Shown: piece after piece, positions 1 to 10,024 of the stretch | Layout of the letters: each line of letters begins with the position of its first letter | Position numbering within the stretch: position 1 is the first letter of the stretch | NCBI GenBank assembly: GCA_902386205.1 | Contig: CABMIH010000033.1 | Span: 1-44,624 of the forward strand | DNA length: 44,624 nt | DNA from: an uncultured archaeon | GTDB lineage: Archaea; Halobacteriota; Methanosarcinia; Methanosarcinales; Methanoperedenaceae | Reading direction: 5' to 3' | Translations under genes and position numbers: made by a program | Notes under the pieces: model-generated | Databases searched by the model: none | Told to the model about the DNA's origin: nothing | The model's input: the letters and a program-made list of their open reading frames with translations, nothing else

Positions 1-853
1 CACATTGATCCCTGGGACATACTATATCGGGGCGATCACGGATCTTTACAACCGCGTGGTTGAGAACAACGAGACAAACAATGTGCTGGCAGGGAACAGC
101 ATAGCAATATCAGGTCCGGATATGGTAGTCAGTTCGGTTACAGGCCCGTCAGCTGGCTCAACAGGGAACAGTATCACGATAACAGACACAGTGACGAACC
201 AGGGACAGGGATATGCATCTAAGTTTTTTGAAGGCATCTATCTATCCATGGATACCACAATTACACCATCAGACATTCTTATAAGCGGGCGATGGGTCAA
301 CGGGATGGCACCGGCGGAAACCAATTCATCAAGTAGAATCGCGACACTGCCCATCAATGGGACACCAGGAACATACTACATCGGTGCGATCGCGGATATT
401 ACATTCGGTTTTTGTGCACCTACTAACTACTACTACCACCGCGTGGCCGAAAACAACGAGAACAATAACGCCATGGCAGGGAACAGCATAGCAATTTCGG
501 GTCCTGACATGGTAATTAGCTCAGTGACCGGCCCACAAGTAGGTTCAACCGGGAACAGTATCACAATAACAGACACAGTGACGAACCAGGGACAGGGATA
601 TGCATCTAAGTTTTTTGAAGGCATCTATATTTCCACGGATGCCACCATAACCACATCCGACATGCTTATAGGCGGCCGGTGGCGCAACGGTATGGCGCCT
701 GGAGAAACCAATACGTCAAGCACGACAGTGGCCTTGCCCGCAAATTTGGCCCCTGGAACTTACTATATTGGTGCGATCGCCGATGTTTACAACCGAGTTG
801 TTGAGAACAACGAAGCAAACAATGCTCTGGCCGGTAACAGCATAGCAATATAA
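1..853 (+). CDS. Secreted CARDB-repeat protein, C-terminal part (5' end outside window)
   Basis: The reading frame is open from the left edge to a TAA at 851-853, so only the C-terminal part is present. It consists of repeated beta-sandwich units starting with a GPDMV motif and ending with YYIGAI.D....V.ENNE.NN, the signature of CARDB (cell-adhesion-related) domains. One partial and two full units are visible; full units begin near 113 and 500, a 387-bp period. The second unit carries a short Tyr/Cys-containing insertion (FGFCAPTNYYYHR) that the others lack. CARDB proteins are usually exported cell-surface proteins; the specific ligand cannot be inferred. The protein ends directly after the last domain, with no C-terminal membrane anchor or sorting motif. 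The N-terminus, including any signal peptide, is not visible. Confidence 0.85.
   Translation, partial: TLIPGTYYIGAITDLYNRVVENNETNNVLAGNSIAISGPDMVVSSVTGPSAGSTGNSITITDTVTNQGQGYASKFFEGIYLSMDTTITPSDILISGRWVNGMAPAETNSSSRIATLPINGTPGTYYIGAIADITFGFCAPTNYYYHRVAENNENNNAMAGNSIAISGPDMVISSVTGPQVGSTGNSITITDTVTNQGQGYASKFFEGIYISTDATITTSDMLIGGRWRNGMAPGETNTSSTTVALPANLAPGTYYIGAIADVYNRVVENNEANNALAGNSIAI
113..853 (+). repeat. Tandem CARDB-coding direct repeats
   Basis: Two copies (113-499 and 500-853) are highly similar at the nucleotide level. The stretch from the GPDMV codons through the FFEGIY codons is nearly identical in both, which suggests recent internal duplication. An earlier partial copy precedes them at the window edge. 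Confidence 0.8.
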
Positions 854-865
854 AGGCGGATAATC

Positions 866-878
866 CAGGATTTTCCTG
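866..878 (+). terminator. Small hairpin after the CARDB gene
   Basis: CAGGA-TTT-TCCTG forms a perfect 5-bp stem 12 bases after the stop codon of the CARDB gene and upstream of the ATP sulfurylase promoter. It may mark transcript end, but the stem is short and archaeal termination usually relies on U-tracts, so support is weak. Confidence 0.3.
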
Positions 879-947
879 ATATACTTTGCCTGTTCGCAAA
901 CAATTATTAAACAGGAACTACATTTGAGCGCAAAATCCGGGATTACA

Positions 948-2084
948 ATGACTCAAATAAAACCTCACGGCGGAAAGTTGATCAACAGGACTTTGGCCGA
1001 ACAAAAGAAAACAAAGATAATCGAACAGTCTTTCGAATACCAGAGCGTTTCGATCAGCACTGACCTGATGAAAGATGTAGAGAACATCGCTTCGGGATTG
1101 TTCAGCCCTCTTGAGGGCTTCAACTGCCGTGAGGATTATGAGAGCATCTTATATAACAAGCGCCTTTCGAATGGCCTTCCCTGGACTTTGCCTATCGTGC
1201 TTGATGCCGATAACAGCGACATAAAAGAAGGGGACGACATTGTCCTTAAAAGCAATGATAATCTTGTCGCAGTTATGCAGGTCGAGGAAATATACAGCTA
1301 TGATAAAAGGGCTTACGCTGAACAGGTGTTCGGAACGAATGACGCCGCGCATCCGGGAGTCGCTAAGACCTATTCAATGAAAGACAGGCTTCTTGGAGGG
1401 AAGATCAGCCTTATAAACGAATCCCAGACGCCTTATTATAAATACGCCCTCAAACCCACAGAGACGAGGAACCTGTTCAAAGAGAAAGGCTGGGAAAAAG
1501 TCGTCGGATTCCAGACGCGCAATGTTGCTCACCTTGGCCATGAATACCTCCAGAAATCCGCGCTCACGATGGTTGACGGGCTTTTCATAAATCCTGTCAT
1601 TGGCAAAAAAAAGAAGGGCGATTTCAGGGACGATGTCATCCTTGAAAGCTACGAAGTGCTCATTGATAATTATTATCCCAAGGATAGAGTCGTCCTTGGC
1701 ATATTCCAGACCGAGATGCGTTATGCAGGTCCGCGTGAGGCGATATTCCACGCTATCGTGAGAAAAAACTACGGATGTACGCATTTCATCATCGGAAGAG
1801 ATCATGCAGGCGTCGGGAGCTACTACCATCCGTATGCTGCGCAGGAGATTTTCAAAGAGTTCCCGGACATCGGGATCGAACCCATGTTCTTTATGTCCTT
1901 CTTCCACTGCAACAAATGCGGCGGGATAACCAACGATAAGGTATGCCCGCATAACGACAGGATCGATTTTAGCGGTACGAAAATGAGGCAGATGATAGAG
2001 GCAGGAAAACGGCCGCCTGCGGACTCAATGAGACCTGAAGTGGCTGATGTGATATTGAAATCTGGAAATCCGTTCGTGGAGTGA
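948..2084 (+). CDS. sat: Sulfate adenylyltransferase (ATP sulfurylase)
   Basis: Converts sulfate and ATP to adenosine 5'-phosphosulfate and pyrophosphate (or the reverse), the entry step of sulfate activation in the cytoplasm. The family motifs are present: KPHGGKLINR near the N-terminus, the nucleotide-binding QTRNVAHLGHE, GRDHAGVGSYYHPY, and FSGTKMRQMIEAGKRPP near the C-terminus. A CNKCGG...CPH cysteine/histidine cluster typical of zinc-binding prokaryotic Sat proteins is also seen. Length (378 aa) fits the single-domain archaeal/bacterial type without a fused APS kinase. I chose the ATG at 948 over an upstream in-frame TTG at 924: a TATA-like ATTATTAAA at 904-912 would start transcription near 935, downstream of the TTG. 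No APS reductase, APS kinase or sulfite reductase gene lies next to it, so assimilatory and other roles cannot be separated. Confidence 0.93.
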   Translation: MTQIKPHGGKLINRTLAEQKKTKIIEQSFEYQSVSISTDLMKDVENIASGLFSPLEGFNCREDYESILYNKRLSNGLPWTLPIVLDADNSDIKEGDDIVLKSNDNLVAVMQVEEIYSYDKRAYAEQVFGTNDAAHPGVAKTYSMKDRLLGGKISLINESQTPYYKYALKPTETRNLFKEKGWEKVVGFQTRNVAHLGHEYLQKSALTMVDGLFINPVIGKKKKGDFRDDVILESYEVLIDNYYPKDRVVLGIFQTEMRYAGPREAIFHAIVRKNYGCTHFIIGRDHAGVGSYYHPYAAQEIFKEFPDIGIEPMFFMSFFHCNKCGGITNDKVCPHNDRIDFSGTKMRQMIEAGKRPPADSMRPEVADVILKSGNPFVE

Positions 2085-2102
2085 ACAGGCATCCGGATTT
2101 CT

Positions 2103-2780
2103 TTACCCGCGTAACCTCTTTTGTACCTTTTCATCTGTTAATTCGCGAAGGGCGTCGGATGCGATCCATTTTGCTGCCTTTGAATCCATTTTCCGGATTT
2201 CATTTGCAGTCTCAATTGCAGCCCTGTTTAAATTGAGATTTCGTTTTCCTATCTGTCTTAGCGCCCAGTTTACCGCTTTCCTGACGTAATTCCTTTCATC
2301 ATTTGCTTTTTTTATAATCACAGGCAGGAACTTCAATAACTCTTTATCGCCTGCCTTCTTATCATGGACAGAAAGTGTAGCCATCAGGACAAATCCGGCC
2401 CTTTTGACAAATTCTTCATCCCTGTCACTCCACTCATTCGCCTTCCGGTATGCGAATTCTGTTTTGTCAATAAGATTACTGCAACACTGGTCGCATACGT
2501 CCCAGGAATCAAAATCCCTCACCCAGTTCTCAATCTGCTCCTCGCTTACAAGTTCCGGGACATCGATCATGCATGCAAGTATCCGCGCTTCATGGATACC
2601 TGACGACCATAACCGCAAAGCAAGAAGGTGATTTTTTCCAATTTCCCCGGCTATCTTCCTGAGAACAGGAATAGAAATACCATAGGTGTTATCCGGATTA
2701 ATACCATACCGTGCCATACCTGCCACTGCCTCCGGATTTGAGAGTGATTTCAGTTGTTCAAGTATTTCTTCGTATTGCAT
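2103..2780 (-). CDS. AlkD-like DNA alkylation repair HEAT-repeat protein
   Basis: A 225-aa all-helical protein matching the DNA alkylation repair (AlkD/AlkC) family, HEAT-like-repeat DNA glycosylases that remove N3- and N7-alkylated purines. The family active-site pattern is visible as SWDVCDQCC, with W93 and D97 at the spacing of AlkD W109/D113, followed later by the conserved YVRKAVNWALRQIGK helix with its tryptophan. It follows nadM on the same strand after a 37-base gap, so it is likely the last gene of the mer-fpoF-nadM transcript. Its stop faces the sat stop 18 bases away. The substrate range is inferred from the family only. Confidence 0.85.
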   Translation of the reverse strand: MQYEEILEQLKSLSNPEAVAGMARYGINPDNTYGISIPVLRKIAGEIGKNHLLALRLWSSGIHEARILACMIDVPELVSEEQIENWVRDFDSWDVCDQCCSNLIDKTEFAYRKANEWSDRDEEFVKRAGFVLMATLSVHDKKAGDKELLKFLPVIIKKANDERNYVRKAVNWALRQIGKRNLNLNRAAIETANEIRKMDSKAAKWIASDALRELTDEKVQKRLRG

Positions 2781-2817
2781 TTTTGTACCCGTCGTTTTAT
2801 GGTGTACAAAAGTTGCC

Positions 2818-4696
<1,879 letters not shown>

Positions 4697-4697
4697 C

Positions 4698-5724
<1,027 letters not shown>

Positions 5725-5744
5725 CATATTGGTTTTGTTCTGCC

Positions 5745-6374
5745 TCAGATGCCCGAATACTCTCTTGCCATCATAAGCGAGAGTTTTATCTGTTCGTTGG
5801 CTTCACTGGCCACAATGTCGCCGTGGCCCGGATACATAACATTGACATCAAGAGCGGATAACTTTTTAATTGATTCTATCAACTTCTGTGCATTACCCCC
5901 GTACAGGTCGGTGCGCCCGAAGCTGCCGTCCTGGAATACTGTGTCCCCTGAAAAAAGGCTCTTTGAAACCTGATTATAAAGGCAGATGCCGCCAGGTGTA
6001 TGACCCGGAGTATGGATGACCTCAAATCCCCCGAATATCTCCCCACCTTTTAACAGGATATCAGGAACAATGGAAGGCGCTTTCTCACCAAAGAGGGAAG
6101 CTGCGCTCGCGTTTGCATTGCCGAGCAATTTAGCGTCTTCTTCATGTATGGCTATTTTTGCGCCGAATGCTTTTGCAACTTCCCCCACGCCGCCTGAATG
6201 GTCATAGTGGCAATGCGTCAGGATGATGGTCTTAAGTTGCCTGGTATATTTTCCAAGCTGCAATATTATCGAAACGGCATCCATACCTACATCGACGAGA
6301 ATGGAACCGTCAACAAGATACGCATTTGCATCATATGGGGAATTTTTCAGTTTTATTACCTGCATACAGGGCAT
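5745..6374 (-). CDS. MBL-fold metallo-hydrolase, glyoxalase II-like
   Basis: A 209-aa metallo-beta-lactamase-fold protein. The metal ligands are visible: THCHYDH (H54, H56, D58, H59), HTPGHTPGG, SGDTVFQDGSFGRTD and the terminal PGHG. The pattern matches the compact glyoxalase II/YcbL-like hydrolase group, typically thioester or glyoxalase-type hydrolases; the true substrate is unknown. Two close in-frame starts exist (ATG 6374 and ATG 6365). A TATA-like TTTTTAAAT on the minus strand near 6391-6400 would put the transcript start at about 6368, which would favour the ATG at 6365 and a leaderless mRNA. It probably has its own promoter, separate from the upstream phosphatase-like gene. Confidence 0.88.
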   Translation of the reverse strand: MPCMQVIKLKNSPYDANAYLVDGSILVDVGMDAVSIILQLGKYTRQLKTIILTHCHYDHSGGVGEVAKAFGAKIAIHEEDAKLLGNANASAASLFGEKAPSIVPDILLKGGEIFGGFEVIHTPGHTPGGICLYNQVSKSLFSGDTVFQDGSFGRTDLYGGNAQKLIESIKKLSALDVNVMYPGHGDIVASEANEQIKLSLMMAREYSGI

Positions 6375-6398
6375 ATATAATGCGGCATCATTTAAAAA

Positions 6399-6599
6399 TT
6401 ATGGGATACATGATGATGAGAAATGTTTATATGTAATGAAAATTATATGTTCTATAGGGGCATTCGGCATCGCATCCATCCCCTCCGATGATTCCGTATT
6501 GCCCCCTTTTCTGGGCATCAGGGCAGCAGTTATATGCCCGGAGATATGGAATTTTATGATCTGTTCATTTAAACGAAAAACTCGTTTTTCCCCTCTCAC
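6399..6599 (-). CDS. Doubtful small ORF coupled to the phosphatase-like gene
   Basis: A 66-codon frame starts with GTG overlapping the TGA of the upstream gene (GTGA) and has GGAGG five bases before the GTG. However, that GGAGG also encodes the end (RRIK) of the upstream protein. The translated product has no recognisable domain, membrane segment or convincing composition. It fills the otherwise empty 221-base gap between the phosphatase-like gene and the MBL hydrolase. I see no homology that would confirm it; it may be non-coding. Confidence 0.2.
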   Translation of the reverse strand: MRGEKRVFRLNEQIIKFHISGHITAALMPRKGGNTESSEGMDAMPNAPIEHIIFITYKHFSSSCIP

Positions 6600-7942
6600 T
6601 TGATCCTCCTTATAATGGCCAATCCCGCGATATTAACAATAATTATCAGGATACCCGCAGCCATTTGTTTCTGGTTCAATCCTGTCTTATTATCGAATCT
6701 GAACTGCCTGTCAGAATCAAGCGAAACTTTTTCTTCAAATGTCCCGCCCGCACCTGATGCTTTTACGGTATAACTTGCATTTAGAGGCAGCCCCGCAAAA
6801 ATAAGTTCTGAAGCGGATTGTTCCGACAATTTCGTACCCCCGTCCCATAACGAGACCTTATATTCGGAATCTGCCTTTACAAAGATGCTGGCATACTTTT
6901 TTACGTGTATTGAGGTGCCGTCTGCATACTGGAGGTGGTTCGGGAGGTCAAGGACGCTAAGGATCGTCGGGGCTATATCCTCCTCCCCGTATCCCCCGCT
7001 TATTAATCCCGGAACAGCGTTCTGGGAAATCATCACAAAAGGTATCCTCAGGCTTTCTTTCATGGAAACGTATTTTTCCGATACATGCCCGCCCCTTCGT
7101 GCATTTTTCTTCGCAAAAGCCATGCCGTGATCGGCAGTGAAAAAGAAAGCCATGTCGTTCTCCTTTGCAGTTTCATACAGGGAATAAATATCCCTGTCAA
7201 GGTCTTCGACCAGCCTGATATAATCATCATCCCCCATATTGTGGCCCCCGCTGTCTATAGCGCCTACGTTCACGGTCAGGAAGAATTTGCTGGTGGGATG
7301 TTCTTCTATCATGTACACAGCCACGGCGTTGGCTGCGTCAATACCCCATTTATTGTAAGCCGAATATTTCCCCACACCTGATTTGCCATCCAGGTACTCA
7401 GGGAGTTTCTCTTTCCAGTCATCCATTAATTCCAGGACCCCGGGAGGCGGGTTCTTTGACTGGACGGATATCTTTGGGTCATCTATCGAATTGTTCTCTG
7501 CATAAAGGATTATATCCTGCTCTTCGCGCATGTTCATGAAATCCCCCTTTTCCATCACAGCAATGTTAAAAAAGCCGTGCTGCCTCGTGATATCATATAT
7601 GGTCGCATCGGGGTAACCGACGATTTCTTCATTTGCTTCCGAAAAACCTGTGACAATGACAGAATGTGCGATCCCGGTATCGGGATACGGCGTACTGATG
7701 TTTATGATCCTTGTCCCGAAAGCCAGGTTCTGTGTTCCTGCTCTTGAAAGCTCGCTGCCATCAAGAGCGAAAGGCGTTAGTTCGGGATAGTAATATGAAG
7801 CCCCCAGCCCGTCAACTATCAAAAGTATCGCACTTTCGGGCCGTTCAATATCGTTAAGCGTAATTTCCGAAGCCCCAAGAGCCGGATTTAACGTTAAAAG
7901 CAGTATTATCAAAATTGTTACTTTTTTAGTGAGATGTTGCAT
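6596..7942 (-). CDS. Membrane-anchored alkaline-phosphatase-superfamily protein
   Basis: A 448-aa protein of the alkaline phosphatase/sulfatase/nucleotide pyrophosphatase superfamily. It has a signal peptide (KKVTILIILLLTLNPALGAS), an N-terminal metal-binding LLIVDGLGASYY, a DSGGHNMGDDDYI segment, FFFTADHGMAFAKKN, RGGHVSEKYV and a C-terminal membrane helix (AAGILIIIVNIAGLAII) followed by RRIK. The catalytic domain should face outside the cell, tethered by the last helix. Family members hydrolyse phosphate, phosphonate or sulfate esters or transfer phospho groups; the substrate cannot be told here. A carboxy-proximal beta domain (about residues 345-420) precedes the anchor. It begins 21 bases after gatE on the same strand and may be co-transcribed with it. 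Confidence 0.82.
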   Translation of the reverse strand: MQHLTKKVTILIILLLTLNPALGASEITLNDIERPESAILLIVDGLGASYYYPELTPFALDGSELSRAGTQNLAFGTRIINISTPYPDTGIAHSVIVTGFSEANEEIVGYPDATIYDITRQHGFFNIAVMEKGDFMNMREEQDIILYAENNSIDDPKISVQSKNPPPGVLELMDDWKEKLPEYLDGKSGVGKYSAYNKWGIDAANAVAVYMIEEHPTSKFFLTVNVGAIDSGGHNMGDDDYIRLVEDLDRDIYSLYETAKENDMAFFFTADHGMAFAKKNARRGGHVSEKYVSMKESLRIPFVMISQNAVPGLISGGYGEEDIAPTILSVLDLPNHLQYADGTSIHVKKYASIFVKADSEYKVSLWDGGTKLSEQSASELIFAGLPLNASYTVKASGAGGTFEEKVSLDSDRQFRFDNKTGLNQKQMAAGILIIIVNIAGLAIIRRIK

Positions 7943-7963
7943 AGCCTACTGAAAGAAAATCTA

Positions 7964-9853
7964 CTACTTAATCGTATCCAATTTTTTTGAGATTTTTTCT
8001 TTCAGTAACCTGCTGACTTCCTGGCCGCTTACCTTGCCTCTCATATCCTTCATGACCACGCCCATCAGGGGTCCCACAGAATCCAGTCCTTTTTCCCTGA
8101 TAAAATCCATCCTGGATTCCACTATCTTATCAATGACAGATTCCAGTTCCCCGGTACCGCCCCCTATGCCAAGTGCCCGCAGGGCCGTATCCACCCCTGA
8201 TTCAGGCTTACCTGCAATGATTTTCAGGACTTCGCCTATCGCTTCGTTCGGGACTTTTCCTTCTGAGTGGAGCTTGAATAGCTGGATGAGATGTCCCTCC
8301 CTGATATTGTTCACAGGCACACCCTCTTTTCCGAGTTCATATAAAGTGGTGCCAAGCGTGCGTACTACTATTGTCGCGCTGGCCTGCGGCGCCTGTTGCA
8401 TTATGGTCTCAAAAAGGATAAAATCCGAAGAGCGCGCTATCTGGCCTGCAATCTCCCCGTTCAGCCTGAAATCCCTTACGTACCTTTCTATGCGCTGCTC
8501 GATGAGTTCAGGCAATTTGATATTGCGGATGCGTTCTTCCGTGATCACAACGGGCGGGACATCAGTCTCAGGATACATTCTCGCTGCGCCGGGAAGCGGT
8601 CTCATGTATGCAGAGTTCCCATCGGGAAGTGCGCGCCTTGTTTCTTCGGGGATGTAAACAAGCGCTTCCCTTGCGCGGACAATAACAGCTTCAATCGCAC
8701 CCTTTGCTTTTTCCTTTGTATCTGCGACCATGACCACGCAATCCCCATCCTTTGCCCCGGCAGCTTCCTTTAGCGCATCTACTTCGTCCACGGTGATGCC
8801 GTAGTTTGGCAGCTCGTCGGTATGGAATATGCCCCCAACCCCTGATTTCTTGGCGCGGTCCGAGAATTCGGTGCCAAGCCTCCTGCCTGGCTGGATCTCC
8901 TTTCCCGCAAACCCGGCAAACCCTGGCAGGTTGATTGCATATACAACGCCGCCCTTCAATGATTTTTGTATCACTTTTGAACTTGTATTTGAAAAAACAT
9001 CCGTAACATTTATGATATTATCCTGAACCGCGGCATTTCGCCTGTTAAGTTCTTTTTTTATCTCAACCAGGGCGACCTGCCTTGCGGCTTCCCTCTCCAC
9101 GATGGTCTCGATAAGCGAAAGATCCTGCACGCCCTTAATTTCTACCCTTGCACCTTCTGCTATTGAGATATTTATGTCCTGCCTTATGGTGCCAAGCCCG
9201 CGCTTTACCTTGCCGGTTGAGCGCAATATCATGCCGAGTTTCTCCGCCACCTCCCTTGCATGTTCCGGGGATACGATATCTGGCGCAGTGCCTATCTCCA
9301 CAAGCGGGATACCGAGACGGTCAAGTGAATATATCACTGAATCCCCCCTGTCTTCCACTTTCTGCGCCGCCTCTTCCTCAAGGCAGAGAACATCTATCCC
9401 CACGCGGCCGTTCGATGATTCCAGGTGGCCGTGCGTAGCCACAAGGCCCGTTCTCTGGAAACCTGAGGTATTCGAGCCGTCTATCACTATTTTTCGCATG
9501 GTATAAAGTTCATCCACGATATTCATGTTCATGAGGCGTGCAATCATTATCGAACAGTCCACAGCCTCCTGGTTCAATTCGCGCGGCGGCTCTTCATCGT
9601 TCTCAACAAGGCAGGTCGTATCATATGCCTTATAGATGAATCTCTTTGTAAGTTTAACTTCCTCAAGGGCAGCCCTGTCAATTACTCCCATCTCGCTTTG
9701 CGTCGGGCGAAGATACCTGAAGAACTCAAAATTGGATTCCTTCGTGTCACGGAGCAGGGTGGGACAGCCGCAGAACAGTTTTTCTTTTGTGTCAAGCTGC
9801 TGGTGGATTTCAAGCCCGGCTTTTAACCCGAGCGCCCTGTAATCATGACTCAT
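7964..9853 (-). CDS. gatE: Glu-tRNA(Gln) amidotransferase subunit E
   Basis: With GatD this archaeal-specific subunit converts mischarged Glu-tRNA(Gln) to Gln-tRNA(Gln). The order is a GatB/GatE catalytic core (GLKAGLEIHQQLDT, cysteine pair FCGCP, SRDDEEPPRE-like acidic stretch seen as ENDEEPPRELN), a central GAD insertion resembling that of bacterial AspRS (near PGFAGFAGKEIQPGRRLGTE), and a C-terminal helical/YqeY tail for tRNA binding. The 629-aa length is typical of GatE and longer than GatB. The ATG at 9853 fits the family start; the longer frame uses a GTG nine bases upstream. gatD is not in this window. Confidence 0.95.
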   Translation of the reverse strand: MSHDYRALGLKAGLEIHQQLDTKEKLFCGCPTLLRDTKESNFEFFRYLRPTQSEMGVIDRAALEEVKLTKRFIYKAYDTTCLVENDEEPPRELNQEAVDCSIMIARLMNMNIVDELYTMRKIVIDGSNTSGFQRTGLVATHGHLESSNGRVGIDVLCLEEEAAQKVEDRGDSVIYSLDRLGIPLVEIGTAPDIVSPEHAREVAEKLGMILRSTGKVKRGLGTIRQDINISIAEGARVEIKGVQDLSLIETIVEREAARQVALVEIKKELNRRNAAVQDNIINVTDVFSNTSSKVIQKSLKGGVVYAINLPGFAGFAGKEIQPGRRLGTEFSDRAKKSGVGGIFHTDELPNYGITVDEVDALKEAAGAKDGDCVVMVADTKEKAKGAIEAVIVRAREALVYIPEETRRALPDGNSAYMRPLPGAARMYPETDVPPVVITEERIRNIKLPELIEQRIERYVRDFRLNGEIAGQIARSSDFILFETIMQQAPQASATIVVRTLGTTLYELGKEGVPVNNIREGHLIQLFKLHSEGKVPNEAIGEVLKIIAGKPESGVDTALRALGIGGGTGELESVIDKIVESRMDFIREKGLDSVGPLMGVVMKDMRGKVSGQEVSRLLKEKISKKLDTIK

Positions 9854-10013
9854 GGGTTCCACTGATAAGCCGCATGCTATAAAATAATTGCCATTTTGAA
9901 GTATTTAGAACGCCACATCAGGCGTTAATTTGGGATAGGATTTTTATACTATCATGGTTTTTCAACCTCGCTGATTTGGTGCTTAAAAAATATTTTAAAA
10001 AAGACACCAGTAC

Positions 10014-10020
10014 AGGTGAT
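10014..10020 (+). promoter_or_regulatory. Shine-Dalgarno of the S-layer gene
   Basis: AGGTGAT, complementary to the archaeal 16S 3' end, stands four bases before the ATG at 10025 and sets the start of the S-layer-like gene. Confidence 0.75.
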
Positions 10021-10024
10021 ATGA

